DNA of 64,000 bases from NCBI GenBank assembly GCA_002432865.1, contig DJGX01000007.1:15323-79322 (forward strand), written 5' to 3'. Below the pieces are notes generated by a model. That model did no database searches and had not been told where the DNA came from. It was given only the letters and a program-made list of their open reading frames with translations. A program made the position numbers and the translations under genes. Numbering within the stretch: the stretch's first letter is position 1; every line of letters starts with the position of its first letter. Positions 26,049-36,342 of the stretch are shown piece by piece. Source of the DNA: Cloacimonetes bacterium UBA5835. GTDB taxonomy: Bacteria; Cloacimonadota; Cloacimonadia; Cloacimonadales; Cloacimonadaceae.

Positions 26049-28868
26049 ATGAAGTTTATCAGTTATCCCTTATCTCAAAATCTGGACAGAATAGTTCAAG
26101 AACTGGCTAAGCCAAATAGTATTCTTGTTTTTCCCACTTTAATTGCTGCCCAAAGAGCTGAGCGCGAATATTTACGAAATTGGGATCTTTCCCGGTGTAA
26201 TTTTTATAGCGTGGAAGAATTGCGTTCTGCACTAATATTACCCCAATTGCCCATCGTGACAGATGAAAAAAGGCTACTGTGTCTGTATATGGTTATGGAA
26301 GAAAGTGAGCGTGATTTTTTTCATATCTATAGCTATTCCGACATAGTGGAATGGGGTAGGCGTTTTTTTGATTTCTTTGAAGAACTCTGTGTAGAATGCA
26401 TTGAAATGGAAACTTTGGAACAACTACCTAATTCCGGAATTATGAGTATGCAGGAATGGCAGGAAAAATATCTGGAAAAGATTATAGCTATCCGTAATAA
26501 CTACTTTCAATTTATTAGTTCTTTAGGTTTCAGCGATGCCATTTTTTATCTTAAATCCGAAAATATCATTGTGCCCTGGCAGGGCTGTGAGGTTATTTAT
26601 ATCAATCAATACTATTACAGTGCTCTGGAAAAACAGCAGATAGAAGCTCTTGAAGATGCTGGAAACCAGGTTACTATCGTTACTCACGGTTTGGAAATTT
26701 CAGGCGAAACAGATGACTGGAAAGTGCAGGATTTTGATTTGAAAAATGCCTGGAATTCGCTTGAGCGAAAACCTGTTATAGAAATTTTAGAAACTGAGAA
26801 TGAAACTCAGATGGCTCTGTCGTTCCTATCCTGGAATATGGATAATAATTGTCCTAACAGCGCTATTATAGATAGCAGTTTCCATCTAAAAAGTTACAGT
26901 CATTTCTTTCCTGAAGAACATTTTGCTAAACCGGATAATTATCCTTTTAGCGATGGAACTATCTATAAAATGCTATCTGCAATATATAAAGGGTTGAAAG
27001 CATCCAAAGAAAGCGATGGCTATCTTCCAGTAAGAATTCTGGCTAATTATATATCCGAGGATTGGTTTTGCCACTACTTTTTTGAGGAGAACAGTAATCT
27101 GGAAAGAGAGGATTATATCCAACAGCTGCGTTTGGAGCTTAGTGATATAATTAATAAAGATACTCTCTATGTAAATTGTGCTTTTTTCAATAACATTAAT
27201 AAGCCGGTTTTACAATCTCTGGTGCTTCAGTATAATAACTTAATGAAAGCTTTTACAGAAGCGACAAATCTATCTGAAATCTGCTCTCTAATTGATAGCC
27301 CTAAAGGTTTATGTCTAATTAAATTGCTGCAAGAACACGAAAAGCAGTATACAGATATTATTCCTGTTTTCTGGACACAAATGGCCAACTTTATGGCTAT
27401 AGAAAACTTGGGGTTAATAAACTCCTGGAAACAGATTTTTGAGGAAGACACCTTGGGAGAGAATTTACTGGATCTGCTGCTTAACTATCTAAAAAGTGCT
27501 AAGATAAGTATACAAAGGAATGAAAAGCTATCTCCTGAATGGGAAATAAGCAATCTACTGGATTCGCGTAATCGGGCTATTACCAAAGTAGCTTTCTTTC
27601 AAATGATTGAAGGCATTGTTCCTTCCAATCCAACTCCCGTCTGGTTATTTAATGAGTCGCAACGGGCAAAACTGGGGTTGAAAACTTATAACGATGTTAG
27701 AAAATGGGAGCGTTATTATTTCTTCCGTCTTTTGCTATGTTCTGAGCAGGCAATTTGTTTAAGTTATGCAAATCAGGAACGCGATATTAGCCCTAGTTCT
27801 TTTTTAGGAGAATTGGAAGAACTATTACAAAATGAAGATGTTAGTTTCTTGCAAAAAAAGATGGTGGGCGTTTCTTTAACTGAAGTATATAGTGAGAATA
27901 CTCCAGTTAAAACTATCCCTGAGCTTGAGAATAATGAATATTGCTGCGTGGAAAAATTGCCAGAGGAGGATTTCTTTATCATTCCTTCCGATCCGATGAC
28001 AGATTTTCCTAAAAGCAATATTCGTTTTAGTGCTTCAGCACTTATCCAGTTTATGAAAAATCCTTTTTTGTGGTATGTGGAAAACAAATGTAAACTCTAT
28101 ACACAAAATTGGGAAGCTGAAGAAACAATCAGCTATAAACTCTTCGGCAATATTATGCATAGCTATTTTTCTACAACTCTCTCAAAATTGATAGGTCGCC
28201 ATATATCTACAGACGCTCTGGAAGCATTTTTTGGAAATAGTGCTAAATTGGAAGCTCAACTGCGAGAAGTGATTACTTCCGATAAACTTATTTACAAGAT
28301 TCCCAAGAATTACAATGCGGAGTTCTTGGGAGATATTTTGGCCAAAAAATTAGCACAATCTCTTTACCTATTTTATAAAGACTGGCTGAAAAAACAGGTT
28401 GAATACCGCACTTTTGATCTATATCCAGAAACGGATGATGACTCAAACCAAGTGGTAGAATATAAAAAATTGGGCACTGTCTCATTCCAGGAAAGAGATT
28501 ATTTACTTTATATCGGAGGTAGAGCAGACCTGCGTGTGGAACTGGATAATAAAGCAATAATTGTAGATTTTAAAACAGGCAGCCACGACTATCGGCAGCT
28601 CTGTATTTATGAGTGGTACTATTATCTTTTGGATGAGATTTTGCCAGCGGATAATGTTTCATCTCTATTTTGGAATATATTAGACCCCACTAAAAAAACG
28701 GAAGGTGTGAATGAAGAAAAACGGCAAAAACTGAAAGAGCAAATATTTGAACACTTTACCTATTGTTTGGCTAATGGCTATAGCACAATAACTAAAGTTT
28801 CTGATAGACAGCGTTTACAGTATATTACCCGTGCTGATCTACTCAGAGAAATAAGGGGCTTTGAATGA
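26049..28868 (+). CDS. addB: AddB-like subunit of helicase-nuclease (PD-(D/E)XK nuclease)
   Basis: 939 residues. The C terminus holds a RecB-type nuclease: GRADLRVELDNKAIIVDFKTGS (about 823-844, with Asp, Asp and Lys of the PD-(D/E)XK core) followed by QLCIYEWYYYLLD. The upstream helical stretch ASALIQFMKNPFLWYVENKC (about 661-680) matches the start of the AddB nuclease domain. The N-terminal part (SILVFPTLIAAQRAEREYLR) has the inactivated helicase look of Bacteroidetes-type AddB, without a Walker A sequence. No four-cysteine iron-sulfur pattern was seen. The stop overlaps the addA start (ATGA), giving a subunit pair for double-strand-break resection. Confidence 0.82.
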   Translation: MKFISYPLSQNLDRIVQELAKPNSILVFPTLIAAQRAEREYLRNWDLSRCNFYSVEELRSALILPQLPIVTDEKRLLCLYMVMEESERDFFHIYSYSDIVEWGRRFFDFFEELCVECIEMETLEQLPNSGIMSMQEWQEKYLEKIIAIRNNYFQFISSLGFSDAIFYLKSENIIVPWQGCEVIYINQYYYSALEKQQIEALEDAGNQVTIVTHGLEISGETDDWKVQDFDLKNAWNSLERKPVIEILETENETQMALSFLSWNMDNNCPNSAIIDSSFHLKSYSHFFPEEHFAKPDNYPFSDGTIYKMLSAIYKGLKASKESDGYLPVRILANYISEDWFCHYFFEENSNLEREDYIQQLRLELSDIINKDTLYVNCAFFNNINKPVLQSLVLQYNNLMKAFTEATNLSEICSLIDSPKGLCLIKLLQEHEKQYTDIIPVFWTQMANFMAIENLGLINSWKQIFEEDTLGENLLDLLLNYLKSAKISIQRNEKLSPEWEISNLLDSRNRAITKVAFFQMIEGIVPSNPTPVWLFNESQRAKLGLKTYNDVRKWERYYFFRLLLCSEQAICLSYANQERDISPSSFLGELEELLQNEDVSFLQKKMVGVSLTEVYSENTPVKTIPELENNEYCCVEKLPEEDFFIIPSDPMTDFPKSNIRFSASALIQFMKNPFLWYVENKCKLYTQNWEAEETISYKLFGNIMHSYFSTTLSKLIGRHISTDALEAFFGNSAKLEAQLREVITSDKLIYKIPKNYNAEFLGDILAKKLAQSLYLFYKDWLKKQVEYRTFDLYPETDDDSNQVVEYKKLGTVSFQERDYLLYIGGRADLRVELDNKAIIVDFKTGSHDYRQLCIYEWYYYLLDEILPADNVSSLFWNILDPTKKTEGVNEEKRQKLKEQIFEHFTYCLANGYSTITKVSDRQRLQYITRADLLREIRGFE

Positions 28869-31800
28869 TTGAAAATAACTGCCGAATAATTTGTGCCAGT
28901 GCTGGAACTGGAAAAACCTATCGTCTCTCTTTAGAATATCTTGCGCTAATCCTGAAATATTATGGAAAAAGCGAATTCTCTTTAGATAATATCCTGGTTC
29001 TAACTTTCACTCGTAAGGCAACTGCTGAAATCAGAGAACGGATTATTAAGCATTTGGAATTGCTACTCTCTGATAATGTAGAAGATATGGATGAACAAAA
29101 TATATTGCTGAATAATTTGCGAGAACTGATGGAGGAAAGATTTGTCCCTTTAAGTGAAATAGAAAAAAATATGCTACTGAGTGCCCGCAAAGAACTAATC
29201 TGCGATCAAAGCCATTTACAAGTGATGACTATTGATTCTTACACTGGACAAATTTTTAGAAATATTGTGCGTCCTATTTGTAATATAGAACACTATGATA
29301 TTGATACCGAAGCGATTATTAAAATAATGCCGTTATTGTTTAAACATCTAATGAAACCCATATTCCGCGAAAGCTTACAAGATTTATTAAGCAAGAAAGT
29401 TAGCCGCTCATTGGATGATTATACTTCCTTCTTCCGTTCTTTAATTGAACAGCGGTGGCTATATTATCTAATTACCAAGCGAAAATCTACCCGGGATAGT
29501 TCCTCAAATGGAATATTGATGAATTTAGATCCCGATGCCGATAGCACAGAATATTATGGGAACTTCCTGAATGCTATGCAGGAACTTATTCAGATAGTGG
29601 TAAATATTTGTGCTGAAAAAAACGAAGCCTCCTTGGCAGATTATTTTAACAAGGAATTCAAACAACTGGTGAACATAGAATCCAATACAATTAATGCTAT
29701 ATATATAATGGATAATTTGAAACGCTTGGATTTAGATGCCGCAGAAAAACTACTTACAATTCTGGATAAAAGCAATATCTGGAACAAGCAGAAAATCAGT
29801 GCTAAAAAATATACTGTAGAAAATACTGAACTGCAAAATGCGCAAGATATGGCGAAACTCTTTTTGGCGGATTATTTGATCCTGAAACTATATATTCCCG
29901 AACAAAAGCAAATTTTGGGAATTTGGAGTGATGTTCTGAAAGAATACGATCGACTAATCTACCGCTATAAAAATCTTACCTATAATGATATAACCTGGTT
30001 AACTTTTGAAGCCCTTTTCAGCAATGAACCCCCTTTTCTAAATCCTCAAAGTGCTGATTCCGCTACTGAATTTTATCAGTTTTTAACCCATAGAACTCGT
30101 TTCCTGTTGATTGATGAATTTCAAGATACCTCCCTTATTCAATTTAATGTGCTAAAACCAATTATTGAAGAAATCACTGCTGGAGAAGGTTCTAAACCCT
30201 TTGGCGGCGTAATTGTTGTCGGTGATGAAAAACAATCTATCTTTGGCTGGAGAGGAGGTGAACGCGATTTATTGCTAAATTTGAAAGATATTTTTCCTGC
30301 CCTGAAAGAAGTGAAAATGGAATCCTTAAAACAAAGCTTTCGCTGTGGACCTACTTTGATGGAATTTATTAATCAGGTGTTTAGTAATAGCGCTCTACAT
30401 CAGCTTTTACAAGAAAAAGAGATGCAATGGAATTATGCCCGAATTGAAAGTCAGGAATACAAAAAAGAAGAAGGCTCGGAAATTGAATTCTGCCTGCGCA
30501 ATTTATCGAAAAGTGCCGATAATACCAATAAAGAAAAAGATATTTATCAAGATTTTATCGAATGTATGGTTATGCCTGCGCTGAGAAAAGATGAAACCGG
30601 TTCAATCGCTATTTTATGCAGAACCAATAATGAGCTTACCAAAATTCAACATGTTTTAGATGAATATAAAATTACCAGTTTATATCAACCCAATAGTTCT
30701 ATTATTGAACATCACTATGTTGCTCCATTACTTTCATGGCTGCGTTTTCAGGCTTGGGGTGATTGGATGGATTTTATTGCTTTTCTGCGTTCGGATTATG
30801 TGTTAATCAATACCAAGGTACTAAAACAAACTTTGGCTATTATCGCTCGAACTCTGGAATTGCAAAAGGAATGGGAAAAGCCAATCCTACCGGATTTTTC
30901 TGCTTTACCTATAATAAATACTCTATTCCAACTGTCCTTGCAACAACAGGGGAAAAAAGCTACCGAAATATGCAGAGATTTGATTGACTTCTGTTTGCCT
31001 TCCAAACAACTAAGTGAACGAGATTATCTAAATCTGCAACGCTTTCTGGATATTTTGGCTACCCGTATGTTGACTGATCCCGAAAAAGGAACTTCCTTTC
31101 CTGACTTGCTTGCCTACTTTAATGAAAATGCTAATTCTGAGAATTTTCAACAAGTATCCGTAAATATCAGCGACAGCTTACAATTGCTTACCTTCCATAA
31201 ATCCAAAGGATTGCAGTTCAAAAGAGTTTTCGTTTTTTATAATTTTTACGGTAAACATAGAGACACCAGCGATACTATATCCTGGGCTTTAAGCTATGAA
31301 GATAAAACCTTTAATAAAATCAGGGATTACGGAATAAGTTTGCACTACCAGAAAATAATGAAACTATCAAGCTATGCACCTCTCTATCTACAAGAACAAA
31401 AAAGAGAACAATTGGAAGAAATGAATAATCTTTATGTGGCTATCACCCGCGCTGAACAAAAATTGCACTTATATTTTGGCTTTCAATATAAAGAAGGTTG
31501 GGATGCCTATTACGATAAATATAAAAGTGAGAGCTTACCGGTCGCTATTTGCAATGCTGTTCAGGAAATCTTTATGAAATCTACTCCCGATGAACGCGGT
31601 GTTTATGTCCAAAAAAGTATGTTTGAACTATGCGAGAAGGATAAAACGGAAAAATCCGAAAGAAGCAAAGCCATAAGAGAGCAAATCAATTCTTCCATAA
31701 AAATCTGTCATCATAGACCTTTTGATCCTGCAAACTATCTTCCTGCAGAAGTTCCAGATATAAAAGACCTGAAAAAATATTATCTAATTGAGCGCCCTAA

Positions 31801-32206
31801 CCTGATTGGAGATTTACTGCATTTTTATATGTCCTTTATTATTCGTAATGAGCTAAAAGAACATCAGTATGCATTGTATAGATGCCTAAACCGCTATGGA
31901 GCAATCTTTACAGGTTCTCAAATAGATAATTTTGCTGCCCGCTGTAAACAAGTCTGTGAACATAATCCTTATCTATTTACTACCAGATGGAATGAGATTT
32001 TTACAGAACAGGAAATTGTGGAGAATAGTAAAATATTCAGAATAGATCGGTTGATGATTAATACTGCTGAAAAAGAATCACTGATTATAGATTATAAAAG
32101 CGGAGATATACACGATCCAAAGCAGCTTATAAATTATAAAAACGCTCTGCTGAAGTTGCCTGCCTTACAAAATTACCAGATTGATACTAAAATAGTACCC
32201 CTATAA
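28865..32206 (+). CDS. addA: AddA-like UvrD-family helicase with C-terminal nuclease
   Basis: 1113 residues. Superfamily 1 helicase motifs are seen in order: Walker A CASAGTGKTYRLSLEYLALI (residue 10 on), FTRKATAEIRERI, DEFQDTSLIQF near 417, VVGDEKQSIFGWRGGE near 456, LTFHKSKGLQFKRVFVF near 776 and LYVAITRAEQKLHLYF near 858. The C terminus carries a nuclease motif, FRIDRLMIN...SLIIDYKSGD (about 1057-1081). With the overlapping addB gene it should form the AddAB complex, which unwinds and trims broken DNA for recombination. Chi recognition cannot be assessed. The protein is slightly shorter than Bacillus AddA. Confidence 0.87.
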   Translation: MIENNCRIICASAGTGKTYRLSLEYLALILKYYGKSEFSLDNILVLTFTRKATAEIRERIIKHLELLLSDNVEDMDEQNILLNNLRELMEERFVPLSEIEKNMLLSARKELICDQSHLQVMTIDSYTGQIFRNIVRPICNIEHYDIDTEAIIKIMPLLFKHLMKPIFRESLQDLLSKKVSRSLDDYTSFFRSLIEQRWLYYLITKRKSTRDSSSNGILMNLDPDADSTEYYGNFLNAMQELIQIVVNICAEKNEASLADYFNKEFKQLVNIESNTINAIYIMDNLKRLDLDAAEKLLTILDKSNIWNKQKISAKKYTVENTELQNAQDMAKLFLADYLILKLYIPEQKQILGIWSDVLKEYDRLIYRYKNLTYNDITWLTFEALFSNEPPFLNPQSADSATEFYQFLTHRTRFLLIDEFQDTSLIQFNVLKPIIEEITAGEGSKPFGGVIVVGDEKQSIFGWRGGERDLLLNLKDIFPALKEVKMESLKQSFRCGPTLMEFINQVFSNSALHQLLQEKEMQWNYARIESQEYKKEEGSEIEFCLRNLSKSADNTNKEKDIYQDFIECMVMPALRKDETGSIAILCRTNNELTKIQHVLDEYKITSLYQPNSSIIEHHYVAPLLSWLRFQAWGDWMDFIAFLRSDYVLINTKVLKQTLAIIARTLELQKEWEKPILPDFSALPIINTLFQLSLQQQGKKATEICRDLIDFCLPSKQLSERDYLNLQRFLDILATRMLTDPEKGTSFPDLLAYFNENANSENFQQVSVNISDSLQLLTFHKSKGLQFKRVFVFYNFYGKHRDTSDTISWALSYEDKTFNKIRDYGISLHYQKIMKLSSYAPLYLQEQKREQLEEMNNLYVAITRAEQKLHLYFGFQYKEGWDAYYDKYKSESLPVAICNAVQEIFMKSTPDERGVYVQKSMFELCEKDKTEKSERSKAIREQINSSIKICHHRPFDPANYLPAEVPDIKDLKKYYLIERPNLIGDLLHFYMSFIIRNELKEHQYALYRCLNRYGAIFTGSQIDNFAARCKQVCEHNPYLFTTRWNEIFTEQEIVENSKIFRIDRLMINTAEKESLIIDYKSGDIHDPKQLINYKNALLKLPALQNYQIDTKIVPL

Positions 32207-32431
32207 TTGTAAAGTGTCAACACTGCTGAAATAGCTTATAATATCTCTGTTAATCCTATGTACCAGATAAAATACAGCAAGATAAAGAAATTGTATCGTT
32301 GGCTGTGAGTAGATGAGGACATCAACCGTCCCGGGAAATGGCCTCTGCTGACTCTTTTAAACAAAAGTATTGACTAAATCTGCAAGTTTATAGAAAAGGA
32401 TAAATTAGTATAATTACCTAAAGGAAAAGCA

Positions 32432-32698
32432 ATGCTAAAAGCGAAAATTTATGTGAAACTAAAAGCCAGCGTTCTTGATCCACAAGGCAAAGCTGTTACC
32501 AATTCCCTACATAATTTGGGTTTTACAGATGTCTTGGAAACCCGAATCAGCAAATATATAGAAATGAATTTTACAAGTGACGATAGGGAAAAGGTGAGCC
32601 AGGAAGTAGAATATATTTGTAATAGCCTGTTAGCTAATCCTAACACTGAAGTATATCAATATGAGATAGTTCCGTTGGAGCAAAATCTTGAGAATTAG
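32432..32698 (+). CDS. purS: Phosphoribosylformylglycinamidine synthase, PurS subunit
   Basis: 88 residues with the PurS start (KAKIYVKLKASVLDPQGKAV), the conserved HNLGF and ETRISKYIEMNF blocks and a C-terminal amphipathic helix with ANPNTEVYQYEIV. PurS bridges PurL and PurQ in the three-part FGAM synthetase of purine synthesis. AAGGAAA precedes the ATG. Its stop overlaps the TTG start of purQ, so the two are translationally coupled. purL is not in the window. Confidence 0.93.
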   Translation: MLKAKIYVKLKASVLDPQGKAVTNSLHNLGFTDVLETRISKYIEMNFTSDDREKVSQEVEYICNSLLANPNTEVYQYEIVPLEQNLEN

Positions 32699-33374
32699 TG
32701 TTGTAACATTTCCCGGCTCTAATTGTGATTACGATGCCTATAGAGTCTGCCTTAGCAGAGGTCACCAAACAAAACTCATTTGGCATAAGGATACAGACTT
32801 GGCTAATCCTGATTTGGTTATTCTTCCAGGGGGCTTTTCGTATGGAGATTATCTTCGTGGGGGAGCTCTGGCAAGGTTTTCTCCTATTGTGAATGAAGTT
32901 ATTTCTTTTGCTAAGAAAGGTGGTTTATTGCTTGGTATTTGTAACGGCTTTCAGATTTTAACGGAATGTGGTTTACTGCCAGGAACATTATTAATGAACG
33001 AATCTTTACTATTTATCTGTAAACATCAATATATCCGGGTGGAAACTGAGGCCAGTCCTTTCACCCAAAGTATTGGCAAAGGAAAAGTTCTGGATGTTCC
33101 TATAGCTCACAAGGAAGGGAATTTCTATACAGATTCTGTAACTTTAAAGCAATTACAAGATAATAATCAAATAATTTTCCGCTATTGCGATAAGCAAGGT
33201 GAGATCAATTTACAAAGTAATCCCAATGGCTCATTAGATAATATAGCCGGAATTTGCAACCCGCAGAGAAATATTCTAGGGATGATGCCTCATCCGGAAA
33301 GATCAGCTACCGATACCGTTCCGACTCAAGATGGAAGGTGGATTTTTGAAGCAATTGAAAAAGCTCTGGAATAA
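32688..33374 (+). CDS. purQ: Phosphoribosylformylglycinamidine synthase, PurQ glutaminase subunit
   Basis: A class I glutamine amidotransferase of 228 residues. Opening VVTFPGSNCDYDAYRV, PGGFSYGDYLRGGALARFSP near 48-67, the nucleophile Cys85 in LLGICNGFQILTECGLLPG, and the His-Glu pair in MMPHPERSATD (near 201) are all present. It supplies ammonia from glutamine to FGAM synthetase. The start is TTG at 32688, within the end of purS. comF begins in its 3' end in another frame. Confidence 0.93.
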   Translation: MRISVVTFPGSNCDYDAYRVCLSRGHQTKLIWHKDTDLANPDLVILPGGFSYGDYLRGGALARFSPIVNEVISFAKKGGLLLGICNGFQILTECGLLPGTLLMNESLLFICKHQYIRVETEASPFTQSIGKGKVLDVPIAHKEGNFYTDSVTLKQLQDNNQIIFRYCDKQGEINLQSNPNGSLDNIAGICNPQRNILGMMPHPERSATDTVPTQDGRWIFEAIEKALE

Positions 33375-34053
33375 TTTTCTGGAACTAATTGTTCCTCCTG
33401 CATGTTTAGTCTGCGGAAATAGAATTGAAGACCGCACTCAGGTTATTTGTGAATTTTGCGAAGCCAAGCTTTCTTTAATAGGAGAAGGAACCTGTCCTGT
33501 TTGTGGTAGCGAAAACAAAGAACTACCCTGTGAGGTCTGTTTGGAGGGTCAATTTGAATTTGATTCTGCACGCTCCATATTTCGTTATATAGGTCCTATA
33601 CGAGAACTGATTCACATTTTGAAATATGAGGGCTATACTTATCCTGCCGGTTATTTTGCTTTACCGATAGCGGAATTAATAGAATCTGAACCAAGCTTAA
33701 AGAATCACGATTATATATGTGCGGTTCCTTTGCATAGAGTTAGAAAAAGGGAACGCGGTTATAATCAAACCGATTTGATTGCTTATGCTGTTTCGAAACT
33801 GATTTGTATGCCCTATTTGAATCCTGTTACAAGAAGAATAAACACTTTTAGCCAAACTCTGCTCTCCAAGGAACATAGAATTGCAAATTTAAGCGGTGCT
33901 TTCACCGTTAAACATAAAGACCAGGTAACTGGTAAAAAAATCATTCTGATAGATGATGTTTTTACCACTGGCAGTACTTTAAATGAAATAGCTAAAACCC
34001 TGCGTGCTGCAGGGGCTAAAAAAATAAGCACGATTACTGTTGCCCGAGCTTGA
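33346..34053 (+). CDS. comF: ComF-family phosphoribosyltransferase-like protein
   Basis: About 235 residues from a TTG at 33346, preferred because AAGGTGG lies upstream; the longer frame from ATG 33331 runs through that site. The N terminus holds a zinc ribbon with four CxxC-type pairs (CLVCGN, CEFCEA, CPVCGS and CEVC, residues about 18-67). The C-terminal half is a PRPP-binding domain with IILIDDVFTTGSTLNEIAK (about 200-218). HRVRKRERGYNQTDLIA is the usual ComFC block. ComF proteins act in DNA uptake in naturally competent bacteria, but many are of unproven role. Other competence genes are absent here except cinA, 6 kb away. Confidence 0.88.
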   Translation: MKQLKKLWNNFLELIVPPACLVCGNRIEDRTQVICEFCEAKLSLIGEGTCPVCGSENKELPCEVCLEGQFEFDSARSIFRYIGPIRELIHILKYEGYTYPAGYFALPIAELIESEPSLKNHDYICAVPLHRVRKRERGYNQTDLIAYAVSKLICMPYLNPVTRRINTFSQTLLSKEHRIANLSGAFTVKHKDQVTGKKIILIDDVFTTGSTLNEIAKTLRAAGAKKISTITVARA

Positions 34054-34055
34054 AG

Positions 34056-34445
34056 ATGAATAAAGAATACTTGGAAATCCGACCGGAAACTTCAGAAAGC
34101 GAAATTAACGAGATGATTGAAAAAGTAGCAAAATTCATAGCTGAACGACATTTGGCTCCAGCAGGAATAATGTTTTTTGAATCTATCCGTCCTTTACACG
34201 GAATTGGCAGTCAAGCGCTATTTATGATTTTACCTATAGCGGAGATTATTTTCGATTCCCGAAAGTACCAACAATTTGCTATAATGATGGAAGACGAAAA
34301 AAACTTGAAAAAACTGATCAGTCGTATGGATGAACTGGATGAAGAATATAATAGAGAACGCAGAAAAGAAAATCGATTGAAAAGACAGCATCGAAAAGCC
34401 AAAAGGAAAGCATTCTTTAGAAAAATATTTAAAACCAAAAAATAA
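34056..34445 (+). CDS. Small basic protein of unknown function
   Basis: About 129 residues, no family recognised. Residues 1-80 form a predicted helix-rich part with a hydrophobic stretch (SQALFMILPIAEIIF) that is too short and polar-flanked to be a clear membrane span. The C terminus (about 85-129) is strongly basic and coiled-coil-like (RRKENRLKRQHRKAKRKAFF). A basic tail of this kind suggests nucleic acid or membrane-surface binding, but that is a guess. The TTG at 34050, overlapping the comF stop, is an alternative start. It sits 25 bases before the GlmL-like gene, so it is probably in that operon. Confidence 0.6.
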   Translation: MNKEYLEIRPETSESEINEMIEKVAKFIAERHLAPAGIMFFESIRPLHGIGSQALFMILPIAEIIFDSRKYQQFAIMMEDEKNLKKLISRMDELDEEYNRERRKENRLKRQHRKAKRKAFFRKIFKTKK

Positions 34446-34470
34446 AATTGCTTGAATAAGTGGAGGATAT

Positions 34471-36333
34471 ATGCAATACGATGAAAAACGCCTTACACGT
34501 ATTGTTGCAACTGATTGTGGCAGCACTACCACCAAGGCAATATTAATCGAATGGGTGGATGGAGAATTTCGTCAAACCCTTCGCGGTGAAGCACCTACTA
34601 CTGTAGAAGCACCCTTAAATGATGTTACCAAAGGTGTTATCAACGCTACCCAAGAACTGGAGGAATTAGCACGCCTAAAATATCATAATCCCAATATTAA
34701 GTTTATGGAAAATGGGGAATTTGTTATTCCGCGCAAAGGGGATGTAGGTGTAGATGCTTATGTATCAACTTCTTCTGCTGGAGGTGGATTACAAATGATG
34801 GTTACTGGTGTGGTTGCTGCTATGACAGGAGAAAGTGCAGAAAGAGCAGCTTTGGGAGCAGGGGCAATTGTTATGGACCTCATTGCCAGCAACGATAGAA
34901 GAATGAACTATGAAAAAATTGAACGAATCCGTCAACTTAGGCCAGATATGATTTTAATGGCTGGAGGTGAAGATGGAGGCACTGTAAAACATGTTGTAGA
35001 AATGGCAGAACTTGTAGCCAGTGCAGATCCTAAACCTCGTTTGGGTTCCGGTTATAAACTACCTGTTATTTATGCTGGAAATAAAGATGCCCGCGAAGAA
35101 ATTATTAAAACTCTGGGCGAGAAAGTAGACCTGATAATTACCGATAATATTCGTCCCAAACTGGAAATTGAAAACCTCCTGCCAGCAAGGGAAAAGATTC
35201 ATGACCTATTTATGGAACATGTTATGAAACAAGCACCTGGCTATAATAAACTGATGGAATGGACTATAGGCCCTGAACATGAACAAGTTCCTATTATGCC
35301 TACTCCAGCCGCAGTTGGAAATATTATGCAAGCAATAGCTAAAGAAGAACAAATTGAAGTTTTAGGAGTTGATATTGGAGGAGCTACAACCGATATCTTT
35401 AGCGTTTTCACTAAAGATTTTGTTTTCAATCGTACCGTTAGTGCTAATTTGGGAATGAGTTATAGCATTTCCAATGTTCTGGCGTCAGCAGGATTGGATA
35501 ATATTATGCGCTGGGTTCCTTTTGATATTAACGAAAATGAATTGCGCAATATGATTAAAAATAAAATGATCCGTCCAACAACTGTTCCTTCTTTGTTGGA
35601 AGAACTAGTTTTGGAACAGGCAATAGCTAAAGAAGCATTACGTTTGGCTTTTGAACAACATAAATCCTTTGCCAGTTCACTGAAAGGTATGCAGAAACAG
35701 CGTGATATTTCTGAAGCATTCAGCCAATCCCTTTCCGGAGAAACCATTGTTAATATGCTTACTTTAGACCTTTTAGTAGGTAGTGGAGGAGTTTTATCTC
35801 ATGCTCCTCGCAGAAATCAGACCGTGATGATGTTAATTGATGCTTTTCTACCAGAAGGAATTACTCGTCTTTCTGTAGACAGCATTTTTATGATGCCTCA
35901 TCTGGGTGTGCTTTCCGAGATTAGTACCAAAGCAGCTACTGAGGTTTTTAACAAAGATTGTATGGTTTATTTAGGAACTTGTGTTGCCCCTGTAGGGAAA
36001 GGGAAAATTGGTAAACCAGCACTTTATGCCAAATTAGAACTTCCTGATGGCTCGGTTTTTGAAGAAGATATACCCTTTGGTGAAATCCGTTTAATACCCT
36101 GTGAAGTTGGTCAAAAGGCAAAAGCGACTCTTAAAACCCACAAGGGCTTGATTTTAGACCAAGATAAGAAAAAAGAAATTACCGTTGATCTTCACGGTGG
36201 AATAGTTGGAATCGTGATAGATACACGAGGACGTCAGCCATTTGTTCTTCCCACCGAAAAATCAGAACGCATTGCTGCTCTGAAAAAGTGGATGAAAGAA
36301 TTGAAAGCATACCCTGAACATATCTTAGTATAG
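34471..36333 (+). CDS. GlmL/MutL-like ASKHA-fold ATPase
   Basis: 620 residues. It has actin/sugar-kinase ATPase motifs: ATDCGSTTTKAILIEW (about 13-28) and GVDIGGATTDIFSVF (about 298-312), plus the family blocks GMSYSISNVLASAGLDNIMR and GSGGVLSHAPRRNQTVMMLI. This matches GlmL (PF13941), associated with glutamate mutase and related B12 or amino-acid mutases. At 620 residues it is longer than the classic GlmL (about 460) because of a C-terminal extension (roughly 480-620) with a beta-rich part, VEVGQKAKATLKTHKG-like. No mutase gene is near; the partner gene next door is an unknown KOW-like protein. Function beyond ATPase is therefore open. Confidence 0.75.
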   Translation: MQYDEKRLTRIVATDCGSTTTKAILIEWVDGEFRQTLRGEAPTTVEAPLNDVTKGVINATQELEELARLKYHNPNIKFMENGEFVIPRKGDVGVDAYVSTSSAGGGLQMMVTGVVAAMTGESAERAALGAGAIVMDLIASNDRRMNYEKIERIRQLRPDMILMAGGEDGGTVKHVVEMAELVASADPKPRLGSGYKLPVIYAGNKDAREEIIKTLGEKVDLIITDNIRPKLEIENLLPAREKIHDLFMEHVMKQAPGYNKLMEWTIGPEHEQVPIMPTPAAVGNIMQAIAKEEQIEVLGVDIGGATTDIFSVFTKDFVFNRTVSANLGMSYSISNVLASAGLDNIMRWVPFDINENELRNMIKNKMIRPTTVPSLLEELVLEQAIAKEALRLAFEQHKSFASSLKGMQKQRDISEAFSQSLSGETIVNMLTLDLLVGSGGVLSHAPRRNQTVMMLIDAFLPEGITRLSVDSIFMMPHLGVLSEISTKAATEVFNKDCMVYLGTCVAPVGKGKIGKPALYAKLELPDGSVFEEDIPFGEIRLIPCEVGQKAKATLKTHKGLILDQDKKKEITVDLHGGIVGIVIDTRGRQPFVLPTEKSERIAALKKWMKELKAYPEHILV

Positions 36334-36342
36334 GAGGAAAAA

